Assembly (NCBI GenBank): GCA_014871385.1
Contig: CM026424.1
Span: 5,658,064-5,722,063, forward strand
DNA length: 64,000 nt
Direction of reading: 5' to 3'
Source of the DNA: Ceratodon purpureus
Lineage: Eukaryota; Streptophyta; Bryopsida; Pseudoditrichales; Ditrichaceae
Position numbers and translations under genes: made by a program. Each line of letters begins with the position of its first letter. Within the stretch, counting starts at the first letter, position 1. Below the pieces are notes generated by a model. The model searched no databases, was not told where the DNA came from, and saw nothing but the letters and a program-made list of their open reading frames with translations. This document shows, one piece after another, positions 21,792 through 34,861 of this stretch.

Positions 21792-23404
21792 ATGGCTTTG
21801 GCAGCGCGCCTGCTCTCCCGGAGGGCCTCCAGGATCTTCCTCTCATCCACTCCCTCGCCTTCGCCCGCTGCTCTTGCGTCACCCGATGAAGCGCTCTTGT
21901 TGTCCAGACGTCTCTCTACTTTTTCTCTGTCGAACGCGGGGTTAGAACGCAGGAATGAGGATGTGAGGCTGTGGAGCTTGTTTGGCCGGGTTTACAGTAC
22001 CGGTGTAGTGGAGGGCGGTTCAGGGGAGCCGAGTGAGGATGTTGCACAGCCGATTAAGCCGCCGCCTAGGCCTTTCAAGCTTAACAACGAGCAGCGAGAA
22101 TTGGCGGAGGAGATTGGTTATAAAGTTGTCGATCGCTACACGGAAGAGGATTTCGGGCAGAACAAACGGCCGAAAGCGTTCGCAGTTGTTCAGGTATTCG
22201 GATTTTGAGAGTTGAGAAGAATTTGCAGTTTTAGTATTTTGTGATGGAATACGCAGAGTGCTTAGGTCAATTTTGTGAGTTCTATGGTTGAGTTGTGGTG
22301 ACCTAATTGTTTTGACATGTGCTCGGGTTTTGACATGCTTCCTGGGGTTTATGGCTTGTGAACCTTTTAGTGGATGATTTGATAGTATCGGTGTTTTTAG
22401 AGAATTGTAGTGGTGGCGTTTGCAGTTGGCGGAATTTCAATCAGAAGTGATTTTAATCCTCAAGTGGTGAGGTTTACGTCTGACTGATTTGAGCCAGTTG
22501 CAGTGTGGTAGTGTGGCTTGCATGCTGAGGATTAATGTGACTATTTGCGCTGCACAGATCGGCTCTCACCAGTTTAAGGTGTCTCCGAACGATCTCATAT
22601 ACACTGAGAAACTTAAGTACTGTGACATTAATGACAAGGTATTTACATACTAAGAGCATGATTGGCTTTAAATTCGTTGAGGTGTTGATTATGGTGCTTG
22701 TATTGGCTAATGGATGTTACTGTGATCCATTTCTTTGGATAATTATAATGCTGATCTGAAGATTTTGGTGGTTTTCTGCAGCTGATGCTCAATAAGGTTC
22801 TTATGCTCGGATCGAAAGATCAGACGATTATTGGTCGACCTATCGTACCTAAAGCGGCAGTTTTTGCTGTTGTGGAAGAACATGTAAGAAAGAGCTAATC
22901 ATCTCTTCCCTTTTTGAATTTTAGAATGTATTTCCCCAAGGACTGGTGTACTCTGCAGTGGATTTGATTCTATGGATGAGAGGTTCATGACAAGTGGAAC
23001 TTACATATGGTGTTGATGCAGGCATTGGACGAGAAGGTGATCATATTCAAGAAAAAGAGACGAAAGAACTATCGACGGACCACTGGTCACCGTCAAGTAA
23101 GAATTGAACATCACTGATGACTTTAACTTGTAGACCTCTCTGCTTACGAATCTTTGCAGGAGCTTGTGGCAGCTTGACTTTTTAGGCTGAAATTTAGTGT
23201 TTAGGTGATTTGTGAATGTTTTTCTTATGGTTTACGTGTATACAGGAATTGACCCGGCTTAGAATTTTGGAAGTCAAAGGCATTAATGTGGCAACAGCTC
23301 CTCCAACACCATCACGGAAAGTGAAAGCTCCCCCTTCATCAAAGGTGGAGGAAACACCTAGGGCAGATAGTAATACTGAAATTCTTAAGCCAGTTTTGGC
23401 TTGA
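21792..23404 (+). CDS. Mitochondrial large-subunit ribosomal protein bL21m
   Basis: Five exons: 21792-22193, 22558-22638, 22782-22883, 23022-23096 and 23246-23404, all in phase 0 with GT-AG borders, giving about 272 aa. The protein is a component of the large subunit of the mitochondrial ribosome. The N-terminus MALAARLLSRRASRIF is an arginine-rich presequence typical of mitochondrial import. The bL21 core follows: FAVVQ-IGSHQFKVSPNDLIY, the KVLMLGSKDQTIIGRP segment, KVIIFKKKRRKNYRRTTGHRQ and ELTRLRI. A low-complexity Pro/Lys tail ends the protein. An in-frame ATG at 21720 is an alternative start and would add 24 residues. Plant relatives include the NFD1 type. A second possible acceptor before 23160 would give an early stop after five codons. 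Confidence 0.92.
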
Positions 23405-24481
23405 GAGCGTTGTGTAGATTCATTGAATTGCTGATTGAGTAAAGATAATGCAAGAATCATGATATGGTTAATAAAGTGCGACCATTTTCTAAGAATTCCT
23501 TATCTTGAGTATCATCATGTTTACTTCCAGGAGACTGGTTGAAGAATGAAATGGATTGTCTGATTCAGTAGCTCTGGAGTGGTGGCTTTGACTTTAGACT
23601 CCTGTCGTGGTGAACGGTTTTCACATCAAATACGTGGATGCACTAGAGTTATTTGCAAATTTATCTTCTTCTCAACCAAAGATTCACATGCGATCTCACC
23701 TTTTTCTTTAACTCACTAATGCTTACGATTAGAGTACATATTTCAATATGGCAAGGTGTTACCCATTTTCGATCAACTCATCTAGAATCTATTCCACTTG
23801 ATCATATCATGAATGATGCCAAGAATGTGATGAGATCTCAGGTGAGCTTACCTTCCTTGCTAACAGAATCACTTGTCAAGTGAAGCAGTTTTTGCGTGTG
23901 GAAATCGTGTTGCTTACCACATTTGTTGATATATGCTACTACTGTTTGCATCAGCGGCCTTACCTGTGACTACTCTAATGCTGGAGATGTAGAGTGGGAG
24001 TCATGTGCCGGCTCGTATGAGCCGTCCTTTCCCTAATGCTGGAGTTCTAGCGAGGGTGACGGATTGCACCGGTCAACTTATTGGAGTTGAGAATGTGGGG
24101 CATTAAAATTAATTGTTGTAGACAACGATGAGCTGAAGCTTGGAGAAAAATTAGCTAGGGCCTGCACTGGTTTATGGTCTACATTGTACCGATTGCTTGT
24201 TGACATGGGGACACAAATTGTAGCATTGAAACAAGAAATGCAGAATATCCTTTAATGACAAGCTAATGGACTTTCGGTTTCATTTAAACCAGACTCTGAA
24301 TATCGTGTTCAGTCATTTCAAATACTTTTGCATAGGAATCGGGCTACACTATACCTGTTATTGCTGTGCTTTACAATATCCTAGACCTACCAAGGGATGA
24401 ACTGAATTTTGTTCAATCTCACAACGCACCTACCTATACATACTACAAAACTCTTTGCAATTTAGCAAAGATTTGTAAACC
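23405..24481. other. Convergent intergenic region between bL21m and CYP73A
   Basis: Holds the 3' ends of the two convergent genes. A 76-codon open frame at 23653 has no recognisable features. No terminal repeats or RNA genes were noticed. Confidence 0.5.
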
Positions 24482-26502
24482 TTACGCAATGGGTTTGACG
24501 ACCACATTGTAGTGAGTAGCAATGCGAAGGCTGAACTGGCCTCCGGTCTCAGCCATGTCGATCTTCTTCACACCGGGAGGAGGAAGGAGCTCGAAGGACT
24601 GGACAAGGCGGCCAAGCACAATCGACAACAGGGGCATGGCGATGATGATCCCAGGGCACGATCGTCGGCCTGCACCGAAGGGCAAGAACTTGAAGTCGTT
24701 TCCAGAGGCTTCGATCTTGCCATCCAGGAACCGCTCAGGCATGAACTTCTCGGGCTGGTCCCAGAGCTTAGGGTTGTTGCCGATCCACCACGCATTCACG
24801 AGGATCTTGCTCTCGGCAGGGATGTCGTAGCCAGCGAGCTTGGCGTGGTTGATGTTCATGTGAGGGACGAGGAGAGGAATGGCCATGTGCAAGCGCATCA
24901 CTTCCTTCACAAACGCTGAGAGGTATGGGAGCTTGTTGTTGTAGGTATCAGGCTCGCTCACCAGGTTGCCCTTTCCAAGAACGGTGTCGAGTTCGTCGCG
25001 GATTTTGAGTTGGATCTCAGGGTTGTTAACAAGCTCCGCAACTCCCCACTCGATTGACCACAGAGTTGTTTCAATGGCTGCACAACAGAGACAATCGAGG
25101 CATTTTCAGTTCTATGGATCCTCGTGTACGAATCAATGACCAAGCGATAATCTACATGTAAATCAGCACTGTTGTGCAAAATGTGAGAGTCGCAAGATGA
25201 TTCTCTGAAAGCAGCAAAAGGTAAAGTACCTGCGACATTGATGTTCTCAACGATGTATAGAACATTGTCTTCATTGATCTCTCCCTTCTTCTGTGCCTCC
25301 AGGATGTGGTCGATGGCGCACTTCTCAGCCTCGGACTTGGGGGGATTGACACTATTCAACTTCCTGCAAGCAACACAAGAGTGAAATTGTTTGTTCAGTC
25401 CGAAGGCCTTCAAAGGTATGATGATCAAGGGGATAACAAAGCTCAGGGGATGTTCAATTTAGGGTTGCAAGTAGTACATACTTGCGCTCGTCGACGAAGT
25501 ATTCCTTGAAGAGAGCCAAGCGGCGGTCCTTGATATCCTGGCAAACCTTCAAGTATCCCCTCAAGAAAGGCCGCAAGATAGGGATGAAGTCGCCGTAGTT
25601 GTAGTCGAAGCTCTGCGCCAACCGACTGCGCTCACCGTTCAACGCTTTCAGCTTCACAAACAGAGGATCCTCTTCAGTCTCGAACCTAGAGTTGAACATC
25701 ATCCTGTACATGACGTTGTACATCATGAGCTGGAGCCTCCTCCGGATGATCACGCCAGATGTGGCAGCTTCGGGGCGCTCCTTCAAATCCTTGATCACGT
25801 AGTCAGCTTCCTCCTCCCACGCGTACCGTGAGTGCTGAACAACCTTGTTGGTGAAGAACGGCACCGTCATGATTCGACGCATCCGGCGCCAGTGCTCGCC
25901 GTAGACAGTGAACACCATGTCTTGGCCATTTCCGGTAAAGATGTCGAACACCACGTTGCGAGTCCGGGATCCGAACTCAACTCCCTGAGTATGAAGAACA
26001 TCCTTCGCAATGTCCGGAGACGACACCACCACCAAGTTCCTCTGTCCCATTTTCAACAAAAACACATCTCCATACTTCTGCGACATCTCGGCCAGATTCC
26101 TATGGTTCAAGTCATCTCCAACCTGAACAACACACAACACCCCAAAGTCAGGCTCGCTACAATCACAACTCAAACTCCGAAAACCCGCAAATACCAAGTG
26201 GCGACCATCTCGACACAAATTCCAGCTCAGTTCCATCTCAATAGCTCCAAAAACACTCTCCAACTCCACTCAACTCACACGACCCGGGGGAGAAGAAAGT
26301 GCAGCTCAACACAACACACCTGCAACCAGTTCCCAACGACGGGAAGCGCAACCGGACCCGGGGGCAGCTTCAACTTGGGAGCCCTGAGCTTCATGATCAC
26401 AATCCCCACGAACACCGCCACACACAACCCCTGCACTACATTCTGCACGGTGAACATGGGTCCCCACTTCGCCAACTCCATCGTCAAAGCCTCCATCGCC
26501 AT
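24482..26502 (-). CDS. CYP73A: Cinnamate 4-hydroxylase, cytochrome P450 family CYP73A
   Basis: Four exons on the minus strand: 26502-26320, 26122-25482, 25363-25230 and 25077-24482, with phases 0, 2 and 1 and GT-AG borders, giving about 517 aa. The enzyme hydroxylates trans-cinnamate to p-coumarate at the ER membrane in the phenylpropanoid pathway, the route to phenolic cuticle polymers, flavonoids and UV screens in bryophytes. Visible features are an N-terminal membrane anchor (about 15-38), the proline-rich hinge [14 protein letters not shown], the AAIETT oxygen-binding helix that marks C4H, KEVMRLH (ExxR), PERFLD and the heme loop [13 protein letters not shown] with Cys near 460. The open frame extends to a GTG at 26508. 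The first ATG is 26502, with another two codons later. It appears complete and functional. Confidence 0.96.
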
Positions 26503-28190
26503 AGCCACCGCAACTCCTCTCCCAGCTCCTCAACCTCCTCAACCTCCTCAACACTCCTTAACACTCCCTCACCTCCACGTCTCCAACCGCACCCGCAACC
26601 TCAACAACCCAATCAAATCACCACCAAACCGTGCTGCAAGCACAGCTGCGAAATGATGTCAGAAGACTGTGACATTAATGTGAAGCCTCATCTGGAGCTC
26701 CGCATCATTTATGCGTTGCAGTTCCGGGACTATGGCCGCGTGGGGCCGCCACACTAAGTTAGACTCCCAAGTGAAAACTCCAACCTTGACACACAAAAAC
26801 AAGAGTTTTAAAATAATACCCAAATATTGACGTAGACTCTTTTGTGATGATTGAAATCCGGGTTGAAGTTGGTTCAAAGCGGAGGCGGATTCGGGCGTCG
26901 GCGAGGATTTCAACTCAAAGTTCAACCAAAGCGAAGGAAAGCGTTCGGGCGTGAGCTTCAGCTTTTGACGTGCAAGCTGCGAGACTTGGAACTTGGGACG
27001 AGCTTGGACTTCGCCTTTTTCAGTTATTTCAACTGTGTCTAAAGTGGATGATTTTATTTTACTTTTTTATTTTATTTTTAAAATTCTCTGTGCTGACATG
27101 GTAGTAGTGCTGACTCTGCTGGGCCTTCAGGTCACTTCCAAAATAGTTTTGGTTTTATTTATTTTTATTTTTGACTGTTTTTTGCCATGTATAAACTGAA
27201 ATCAAACAAATTCACGAAATATAACTTCTTCTCTCATCAACTGAAATAATATAATTCAACAAGTCAGATGTCTTTATATACTATCTTCAAGCTAATAAAA
27301 GATATAATTAAATATACTATACAATTAAAACTTGGAATTATCTTAAGTTTATGTGAACACTAGGTTTTAAAATAAAGATAAGTGAAGATTAACTCTTAAA
27401 GCTAAATAAAAAGTAAAACAAATATCATAGTTTGAAGCTTAGATTTAGATTGTACTATGGTTTATCTCATAAACGGGTCGAATATCTAAATTCAAAAAAG
27501 AAAAAAGGTAAAATTAATTTCAAATTTAGATTGTAGTGTACTTTAAAAAAATATACTATTGAAGAACAAAAAACATAAAAGTATTCATAATTTTAGATTG
27601 TAGTATAGATTTTCAAAAATATTAAATATACTATTAGATGGATAATTTTTTAAATGCTAATTTTAGACTACAATAAGGTTGTTTTAAAATATACTATTGA
27701 AGTCCAAAGCCTCACGGTTCTACAAGGGAGTACTATGAAAAAATGAATTAAGCTAAAACTTTTCACCAAAGGTAGTCCTTGAAGAAAACTAGATGAATGG
27801 TTCAAATTTAATCAATGCCTTGTGATTTGTACTAGGGGAATAGACTTGGGCAGTGTGCAACAAACTGGATTTTAGAGTTTTCGAGGTGGGGCACTCAATT
27901 TCCTCCCCTCCATAAACCCCTCCAACAGCCCCTCCATTATCCAAATCAATGTTTCATTTTATTATTTAGTTACAAGATAATTGGACATATGTATATTTTT
28001 ACGGAAATAGTCTACTCTACTTTAGGAAGTCAAACTGAAAATTACAAAGAAATTGGCCGTTATCCATCATTTTCAATACTCTACTCTTCCGATTTGTCAC
28101 AATGAATCAACTAAAAGTAATTAATGCATTCTGACAAAAAGTAAGGTGGATGGTGCCAATAAGACATTAGCTGTTGAGTGTAGGCCATAG
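26503..28190. other. CYP73A promoter region and AT-rich intergenic DNA
   Basis: The first 150 bases hold a C/T-rich stretch on the plus strand (cctcaacctcctcaacctcc at about 26526-26551) that would be a purine-rich 5' leader of CYP73A. A TATA-like gcataaatg on the minus strand lies near 26708. From about 27030 the DNA is AT-rich with no gene seen. Confidence 0.45.
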
Positions 28191-28192
28191 TA

Positions 28193-28615
28193 AGGTAGAA
28201 TGACCTTAAACCGGGCGAATAAGAGATTCAACATGGTTGTGGACCTCGTGTGTATTGTTTGTAATTTTTCTTGGATGGGGAAACAAGAGGGAGAATGAAT
28301 GCAAAAATTTCTAGAATTAAATAGCAAAAACTGAATTTACTACAAATTTTTGAAGCAAAAAGTGTACATGACCTTAAAGTGATCAGTAGACTCTCCTTTT
28401 GTGGCGCTCACGCATGTAGCTAAAACCGTGCAAATAGAGTTAATGAACCATGAATCTATGAACCAACCACCTCCCTACACGTGTCCATATCGAGTCACTA
28501 TTTATGAACTATTTATGAAATTGCTGTGCACGCAATAAGGTCCATGCCATGGGCGGCACAGGGGCGGTCTACCCTGCGCTTCTGGGGGGCCGCCCGGTTT
28601 AAGGTCATTCTACCT
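28193..28615. mobile_element. MITE with AGGTAGAATGACC... terminal inverted repeats and TA target duplication
   Basis: A 25-bp perfect inverted repeat begins AGGTAGAATGACCTTAAACC at 28193, with its complement ending at 28615. TA lies on each side (28191-28192, 28616-28617). Length is 423 bp against 421 bp for the element at 4050-4470, and the termini are related (AGGTAG, then ACC and TAAACC). The interiors are not obviously alike. No transposase frame. Confidence 0.78.
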
Positions 28616-28617
28616 TA

Positions 28618-29450
28618 GTTTGGATTGAGGTGCCCTAATTTATGTTGTGACATGGGAGGATTTTTATTTTTTCTTCTTCTTCTTGTGATGGTGATGATAT
28701 TGATATGGTGTTTTGGGCGCAATGGTTTTGGTGTGGTCCAAACGAAAACCAAAGTTGCTTTCAGAATCATTGTTATGTGGGACACACTATTGTGCATGGG
28801 CCATGGCAGGAGAATTGCTGCTGTTGCTTGGATTGCGCGGAACTGGTAGTGCTGTTTCGCTGGAGAAGGTGAGTGGGTTGGTCAACATATGTCAATGCAC
28901 TTTTCAACTGTGGACTTTGATTTTCTGCATTGTTCACAGCATTTTGATTGACTCAGGAGTTGAATTGGTTTAGTATACAGTAGTTTATGAGGAGGTTCGA
29001 ACCCGCCTTCTTAGTTTCCGTCACTGACACTGACTTCCAAGAGTGAGCCAATACCTTGGTTTTCTCATTCAAAAATTTATTACATAAGAAATATTGAATA
29101 AGATTTAGAGAGTTAAATACAAAAGTTGGGGTAGAGAAGGTGTATTGCGATTGTATAGAAACATCAAGTACAATTCATTTAAATGAAATTCTAAAATCTA
29201 AAAAATATTCATTTGAATGTATTTTAAAGATTTTGACAAAATGGAAGGCTTAGGGTATCATTATAGAATACTTGTACACTCTTGATTGCAACTTCTGTTT
29301 TTCTTGAATGTGTGTTGAATTATCACCTATCACCATGTTTTAAGGCACAAATATCAATTTCTATAATTATCAAGAATAATATAAATTCATGTTTTCCAAC
29401 AATGTAATTTTCTTCAATTCAAGCTTTTGTGATCAATAATGTTGGTTTAT
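28618..29450. other. Intergenic region, no gene recognised
   Basis: Contains a short GC-richer stretch (28620-29000) with small open frames lacking family features, then AT-rich DNA. Nothing further can be supported. Confidence 0.45.
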
Positions 29451-29453
29451 AGG

Positions 29454-31136
29454 CACTAGTAGAAAAGAGGTCCAACTACACCAAGGTTCTACACCGAAAA
29501 TGAACTTTGTTGTTCATCTATTTTTGACCCTGCAATTCCATTGGTGCACACAAATTTTTGGTGTCGAAGGAATTGGCAATCTGAATGACTGAATGACTGT
29601 GACAGATTTCTAATATGCCGAGTAGTCCATTAATATCGATGAATCACAACAGTGCCGTGTCTTGCGCTCTCTACTGTTGTCTGTACTTCATGGGCCGCGA
29701 AACAAAGATGGTGATTTTACCAAAATGAGTAATTAATAATCCTCCATCTCTACCACCCAAACCACTCCCCCCCTCCCCTCGGAGGTGCCGCATCTTGCTT
29801 GACAGCGTCATCTCGCGCCTGGCTTCCTGTTGCTCGCTCCACCCTCACCCTCGTCGAAGCTCCCTTCCTCTCGTCGCTCAAACTCCCTCCCTCTCGTCGC
29901 TCAGACTCCCTCCATCTCATTGCTCAGACTCCCTATTCTAAACATGTCGCTCAGACTTCGCAAGCACAAAAGTTAGTCTGTGCAAACTGCGAAGGCTGTG
30001 CAGGTGCAGTCTGAGCGAAGGTTGTGCAGGTGTTGCGAAGGTGTGCACGCTATCGGCCAACTGCGACGGACCATGTGGCGCTCTGCAACTGCGACGCTCA
30101 TGTGGCGCTCTGCAACTGCGACGCTCATGTGGCGCTCAAGGCGCACGGGAATGACTATCCCACTCTGCTAGATTGCTGGGTGTTTTGTTTTGTCAAGGGC
30201 TTTAAGCTGTTGTCGTTGTCTAAGTATTGTTGTTTTTGTGGATGGTCGGTTTTGGAGATAGGTGTTTTGCAGGTGAGAGGTTTGTATTAGTTTGTGATGT
30301 TGGTGGTGTTAGATTGTGTAGGTTAGTTTGGAGGATTGCTGGTTGTAGAATGTGAAGGGGCGTTTTGTGTGAGTCTGATGTATAGCTAACCCTAACTCTC
30401 TGTTGTGTGAGTTATGTGTATATGCCGGATGAAGGTCTTTGGGCATCTACCCCGCCACCCGGTTACCACAAAGCGGATAACTATGAAATACAACATGAAT
30501 ATCAAACGCACAAAATCAATCTCCATCCAGTCAGGCAGCAGTACAAAACAATTACAATGTTGTAAAATACACCGGATTGACTTTTACTGGAAACCAACGA
30601 AATCCACGTGACGCAGGCCAGAAATATACAATGCTCGTGGGGACTACAATGATACTATTCACCTTCAATTCTGCCCATGTCAGGTGCCGGATTACACCAA
30701 AGAGGCTTTTGAGTACACCATTTTGACAAGCCTAAATTAGCTTCCATTTTGGTGTAAGGTAGAGATGGGTATTCCCGTCACGGTTCTAATTCCGTGCCCT
30801 ATCAGTGCACCAATATTCGAGCAGACAAGACCTAACTACCGCACTTAGCAGATTTTATAACAACCTACCATGTTCTCCATGCAAGAAACTTGTATTGCAT
30901 ATGCCTACTCACAAAAATAGTGGTCTACGCTGTTGCACTTCAAATATTCATGAAAATTTGATAAATCACCGGAAAAAAATTAAAAAATCAGATTTGTAAT
31001 TACGATCTAACATCTATTTGTATAAGTTTTATCCCCATAGTTTTCTCAATCCAAAATATGTTGAATGGCTTAAACTGATGGAAATACGCGTCTCTTCTTT
31101 AATATTGGGTGTAGTTGAACCTCTTTTCTACTAATG
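29454..31136. mobile_element. Non-autonomous CACTA (En/Spm) transposon, 1.7 kb
   Basis: The left terminus CACTAGTAGAAAAGAGG (29454) is mirrored at the right end by ctcttttctactaatg (to 31136). A 3-bp target duplication AGG lies at 29451-29453 and 31137-31139, as expected of CACTA elements. Subterminal motifs of the type tacacca recur near both ends (29481, 29494, 30684, 30712, 30752 and others). The middle (about 29740-30290) is much richer in GC than the ends and may be captured host sequence. There is no transposase gene, so it would depend on an autonomous relative such as the element at 45746. Confidence 0.85.
30072..30138 (+). repeat. Short tandem repeat of 27 bp inside the CACTA cargo
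   Basis: The phrase catgtggcgctctgcaac starts at 30072 and 30099, and a shortened third unit starts at 30126. It lies in the GC-rich middle of the non-autonomous CACTA element. The 9-codon period keeps a short open frame, but no protein family is recognised. Confidence 0.8.
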
Positions 31137-31992
31137 AGGGCCTTTTATGTGTTGCTCTCATCCCAGTTACATGCAGTCCACCATGATGTTAATTTGATTT
31201 GTGTCCTTTTCTATGAAATTAGTATAATTACTAAATAATAAATGATGAGTAATAATAAATAATTGATAAAAATATACATGATTTATATGTTATAAAATGA
31301 TAAACATATACTAGGCATTGAATTTAATAACAATTTTATAATTAAAAACTAAAATATAATCTAAAAAATACATAAAAATAAATTGGTATCACATTTAGTT
31401 AAATTACATACAGTTTGGCAACTACGCCCATATCGCAAAGCCAATTATGCCATCAACATTCTTTCTACTACTATTTGACAGATACAAAGTTTAGTGTAGG
31501 AGTAAGGTTGGCAAAAACTATATAGTAATTATGATAAATATCACCTATGATTTCAAATTTCAATGTTATTTTAGTTTATGTATTGAAATTTGATTGTTAG
31601 AGCAAATTATTGAACATTAGTACATATCCAATGCACATGAATTCTTAAAGAATATCAACCCCAAATTGGCCGTGACCATTTCTCACAAAAAAACTGCCAT
31701 TTCTGAAGCAAGAGTGAATAAACCAAAAAGAAGGCTTTCTTTGCATCTCTTATCGTAGGATCTGACTTAAGACTTCTAGAAATCATGCATAAACTTTTTA
31801 ATAAATTTGACCCTATGGATTGGAAGATTATAGAATTTGAAGTAAGAAACATTTTTTTTTTTTTTTTTTTTTCCTAATAGAATCAAGAGACTTTGACTTC
31901 TCTTTGTGTAAAAACATTGCACTATACCAATTACATGCTTTGCACTGATATGATGTACATGATGTTGGTTTCTTGTGTATCAAATTTTAGAT
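31137..31992. other. AT-rich intergenic DNA
   Basis: No gene or bounded element. A T-run of about 20 bases lies at 31852-31871. Confidence 0.5.
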
Positions 31993-32641
31993 TTAACCTC
32001 TATAGGCCTTTGGTGTTTGTAGAGCCATTGTAGAGCCAAAACTCCCAAAAACATACCACTACTAATAGCAACTTCTTTTTTCTAAATTTAGACATATAAT
32101 TGAATATATGATCATAGGATCTTGTACGTACCTCCCTTATTAAAAAAGGAGAGTATTAAATTTGAGCACAATCCACCGTAGAGATTGCGAGATTATAACG
32201 TTTGAAGTCACTAGGAAAGGTTTTTTGACACTGCTCCAAGAGTATCATACAAAAGTTTTGATTCCCAAAAGGTACACATTACAAACACATTCCAAAAATT
32301 GTCATGAATGTGTATGGATGAAACTATATTGGGCCCATTATTTTAAAAGTGCCTACCCTTCAAAATTTTGATAGGTCACTTTTTGTCCTTGTGAATGACG
32401 GGCAACTAGGGCAAAAAATGGGAGATTTTAATTGCTTGCTCGGATTTGGAGCAGATTCTTATAAAATCAATAACTTTTGCATTGTAACTCCAAATGCTAT
32501 GAAATTTGCGCAATTGGAAAGCTACTAATGAAAAATATGTGTAGTAAAAATTTCAAAAATTTCAAAAAATGCGGGAGTTTAAAATAGCCTGTCTAGAAGT
32601 GCTGCGACCATAATGTGGTCTCAAAGGCCTTTGAGGGTTAA
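31993..32641. mobile_element. TTAA-flanked non-autonomous element, copy C (649 bp)
   Basis: The left terminus TTAACCTCTATAGGCCTTTG pairs with an inverted right terminus caaaggcctttgagggttaa. A hairpin (gaccataatgtggtc) lies just inside the right end, preceded by gcctgtct. The interior shares gagattataacgtt with copy E. It is the most diverged of the five copies at the left end. No coding capacity. Confidence 0.65.
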
Positions 32642-34861
32642 CAAAAAGTTGTAGCATTGTGAAAAAAGTTGTATCAAGAACATGGATTCATGTTATTAGT
32701 AATATCCATTCTATTTTTTGGATGAACCATTTTTTGTTATAACATAAATTCATGTAGCCAAAACAAATGTTTATGTCTATTTTTGAAGTAGAAAAAAAGA
32801 AGAGAAAAAAAGAACCAAATCTCTATCTTTTATGTGATAAAGAAAAAGTTTTTTTTTCAACTTTAGTAAAAAAGATGAGAAAACTTTGGCTCTTCATAGA
32901 ATGAAAATTTTCCACAATATAAGATTTTATTTTATTTTATTTTTAAAAAATAATCTCAAAGCCAATCATGTTAGTTATTTGCATAAAAAATCCCAAAGGT
33001 AGTTGAAGGGTGTATGAAAATTTTGGAGCTTCTCTAGTAGTAGGAAAAATTGCTTTGGGTTCCATAAATTTCTTTTCCGATGTTTAGTGCAAAAAAAATA
33101 AAAATTTCTAGGAAATTTTTGCAATTCCCTACGTCTATAAAAAAAACTCAAAAACTCATATTCAAAATTGATATCGTAGGAACTTGCCCAAAATTTCAAA
33201 AAGCCACCTTTAGTACTATGGCCGCTAGGAGTTAAAGAAGTTTTTCTCATTCTAATTTTTTGATTTTGAATACAATTCTTTATCTTCACATTTACTAACA
33301 AATTTGTGTTTTCAATTGCATTTTTTTATTGAATGTAACATTTATGCAAAAGGTACCAAATCATTATTTATTTTCTTAGGCATTACATCATTATATTTTA
33401 AATAAAAATGAGGTAACAAAATCACATGCATTCCTCCTTATTTCTAGTTACCTCCAACAAAGCGGTAGTATTACCTTTAATACTTGAATATAAAATCAAA
33501 TAGAGTTGTTTTTATTTCACATGTGTTTTGAAATACAAATGAAATGTTTAAAGAAAAATTGACGATATGGTAGAAGATTACAAGTTCAAGATCATCAATT
33601 TTTTCTCTCTCAGAGGTGGAACGAGTGAACCACAACATTTTTCCTTTCAATGCCAGTCCAATGATCATTCACATAAAATAAACCACAGTTGATTCAAATG
33701 ATTGTATGCTGCAGACCAAGCGCATTTAGTGTCTCAGACTAGCATTTATTGCACATACTGACTTCACAGGTTTCAACAGGGAACTCTCAGACAGTCACAA
33801 ATTGACCTCACAAATCACACCTCTTGCCTTTCCTCAGTGCTCACACACAAAAATTCTTGCTGACAATGCAGCTGTGTTTGGTTTCCATTTCTTTTCTGGA
33901 ACACATGGACACAATGTTTCCATGTCAAAAATGAGTACCGTATGCATCCTACCTGTAAACTACCATTTGTAAAGAAAAGTTAATTCCTAGGACAATTGCA
34001 GATTCATGTTCACGTTGATCATTTGCCCCTTTTCTAAAACTTGAGTAATTAATAAACATCAGGTGCATTAACAATTACAAGTGCCAGTGATAGAAGGGAG
34101 TTAAATCCACCAAAACTATCACCAAAACCACCTCACCTTCAAACTGAATTGTGGTGGAGCTCTCTTGCAAGTTGGAGGAAAATGGCAAGCTGAATTTCTT
34201 TCATGACCAAGTATGATTAGAGATTCTAGAAGTATCGATCGATGTGTGAAATCAACAGTCCTGTCAAACTCATGAATCATTAAAAAGTGGAGTGTCCTCT
34301 GCTGGAATTAATCCTGTGTGATTCTAGCTGTGTAAGCATCCAAGGACTAACTGTGCTTGCAATGGATTACTGTCATGGTTTGTAGTCACTTGCACAAATC
34401 TGAGGGAGATATAATTGAATTCTTCAAATCACGCTGGTCGTATTGACAGTCCGAGCTTGTACTCGAGCTCCTTCTCGATCGGCAGTGACTCTCACGATCG
34501 AGGAGTGACTACAAACTTCCGACTTCGATTAAAGCTTGGCAATTATTGTTTGATTGGTCATGATGCTAATTTGGAAAGATAACTTGACTTGAAGTTCGGA
34601 GATTGACAGTTTTGAAAACATGGGACTCGGGAGGAGCCACGATTTCGAAGGCAATCAAGATTAATTCTCTAGTTGCGTTCCAAGCCATGTTTGTTACTGC
34701 AAATGCAACAGTCGCCATAGGTATTTCATGAAATGGTCTCTGTTTATGAAATGACTTTTCCGTTTCCTCATAGATCAGTGAAAAACTTCAAATTAAAGGT
34801 GCTTCGGAGACTTTGATCCGCATCACAGACACTTGCAAGTAAATGTTTTTGGTATGTTTTA
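32642..34861. other. AT-rich intergenic DNA
   Basis: No supportable gene. The minus-strand frame at 32975-33301 is lysine- and phenylalanine-rich and looks like chance in AT-rich DNA. From about 33700 composition is more balanced, but no family features, terminal repeats or RNA boxes were found. Confidence 0.45.

Noticed and set aside
24512-26757. Plus-strand frames of 100-270 codons over the CYP73A locus
   Set aside because: They cross CYP73A exons and introns and show no family features. The minus strand carries an unmistakable P450.
28990-29010. tRNA-like B box (ggttcgaaccc)
   Set aside because: No A box, no cloverleaf and no acceptor stem could be built around it, so it is not called as a tRNA gene.
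32975-33301. 108-codon minus-strand frame
   Set aside because: Lys/Phe-rich product of AT-rich DNA without recognisable features; probably chance.
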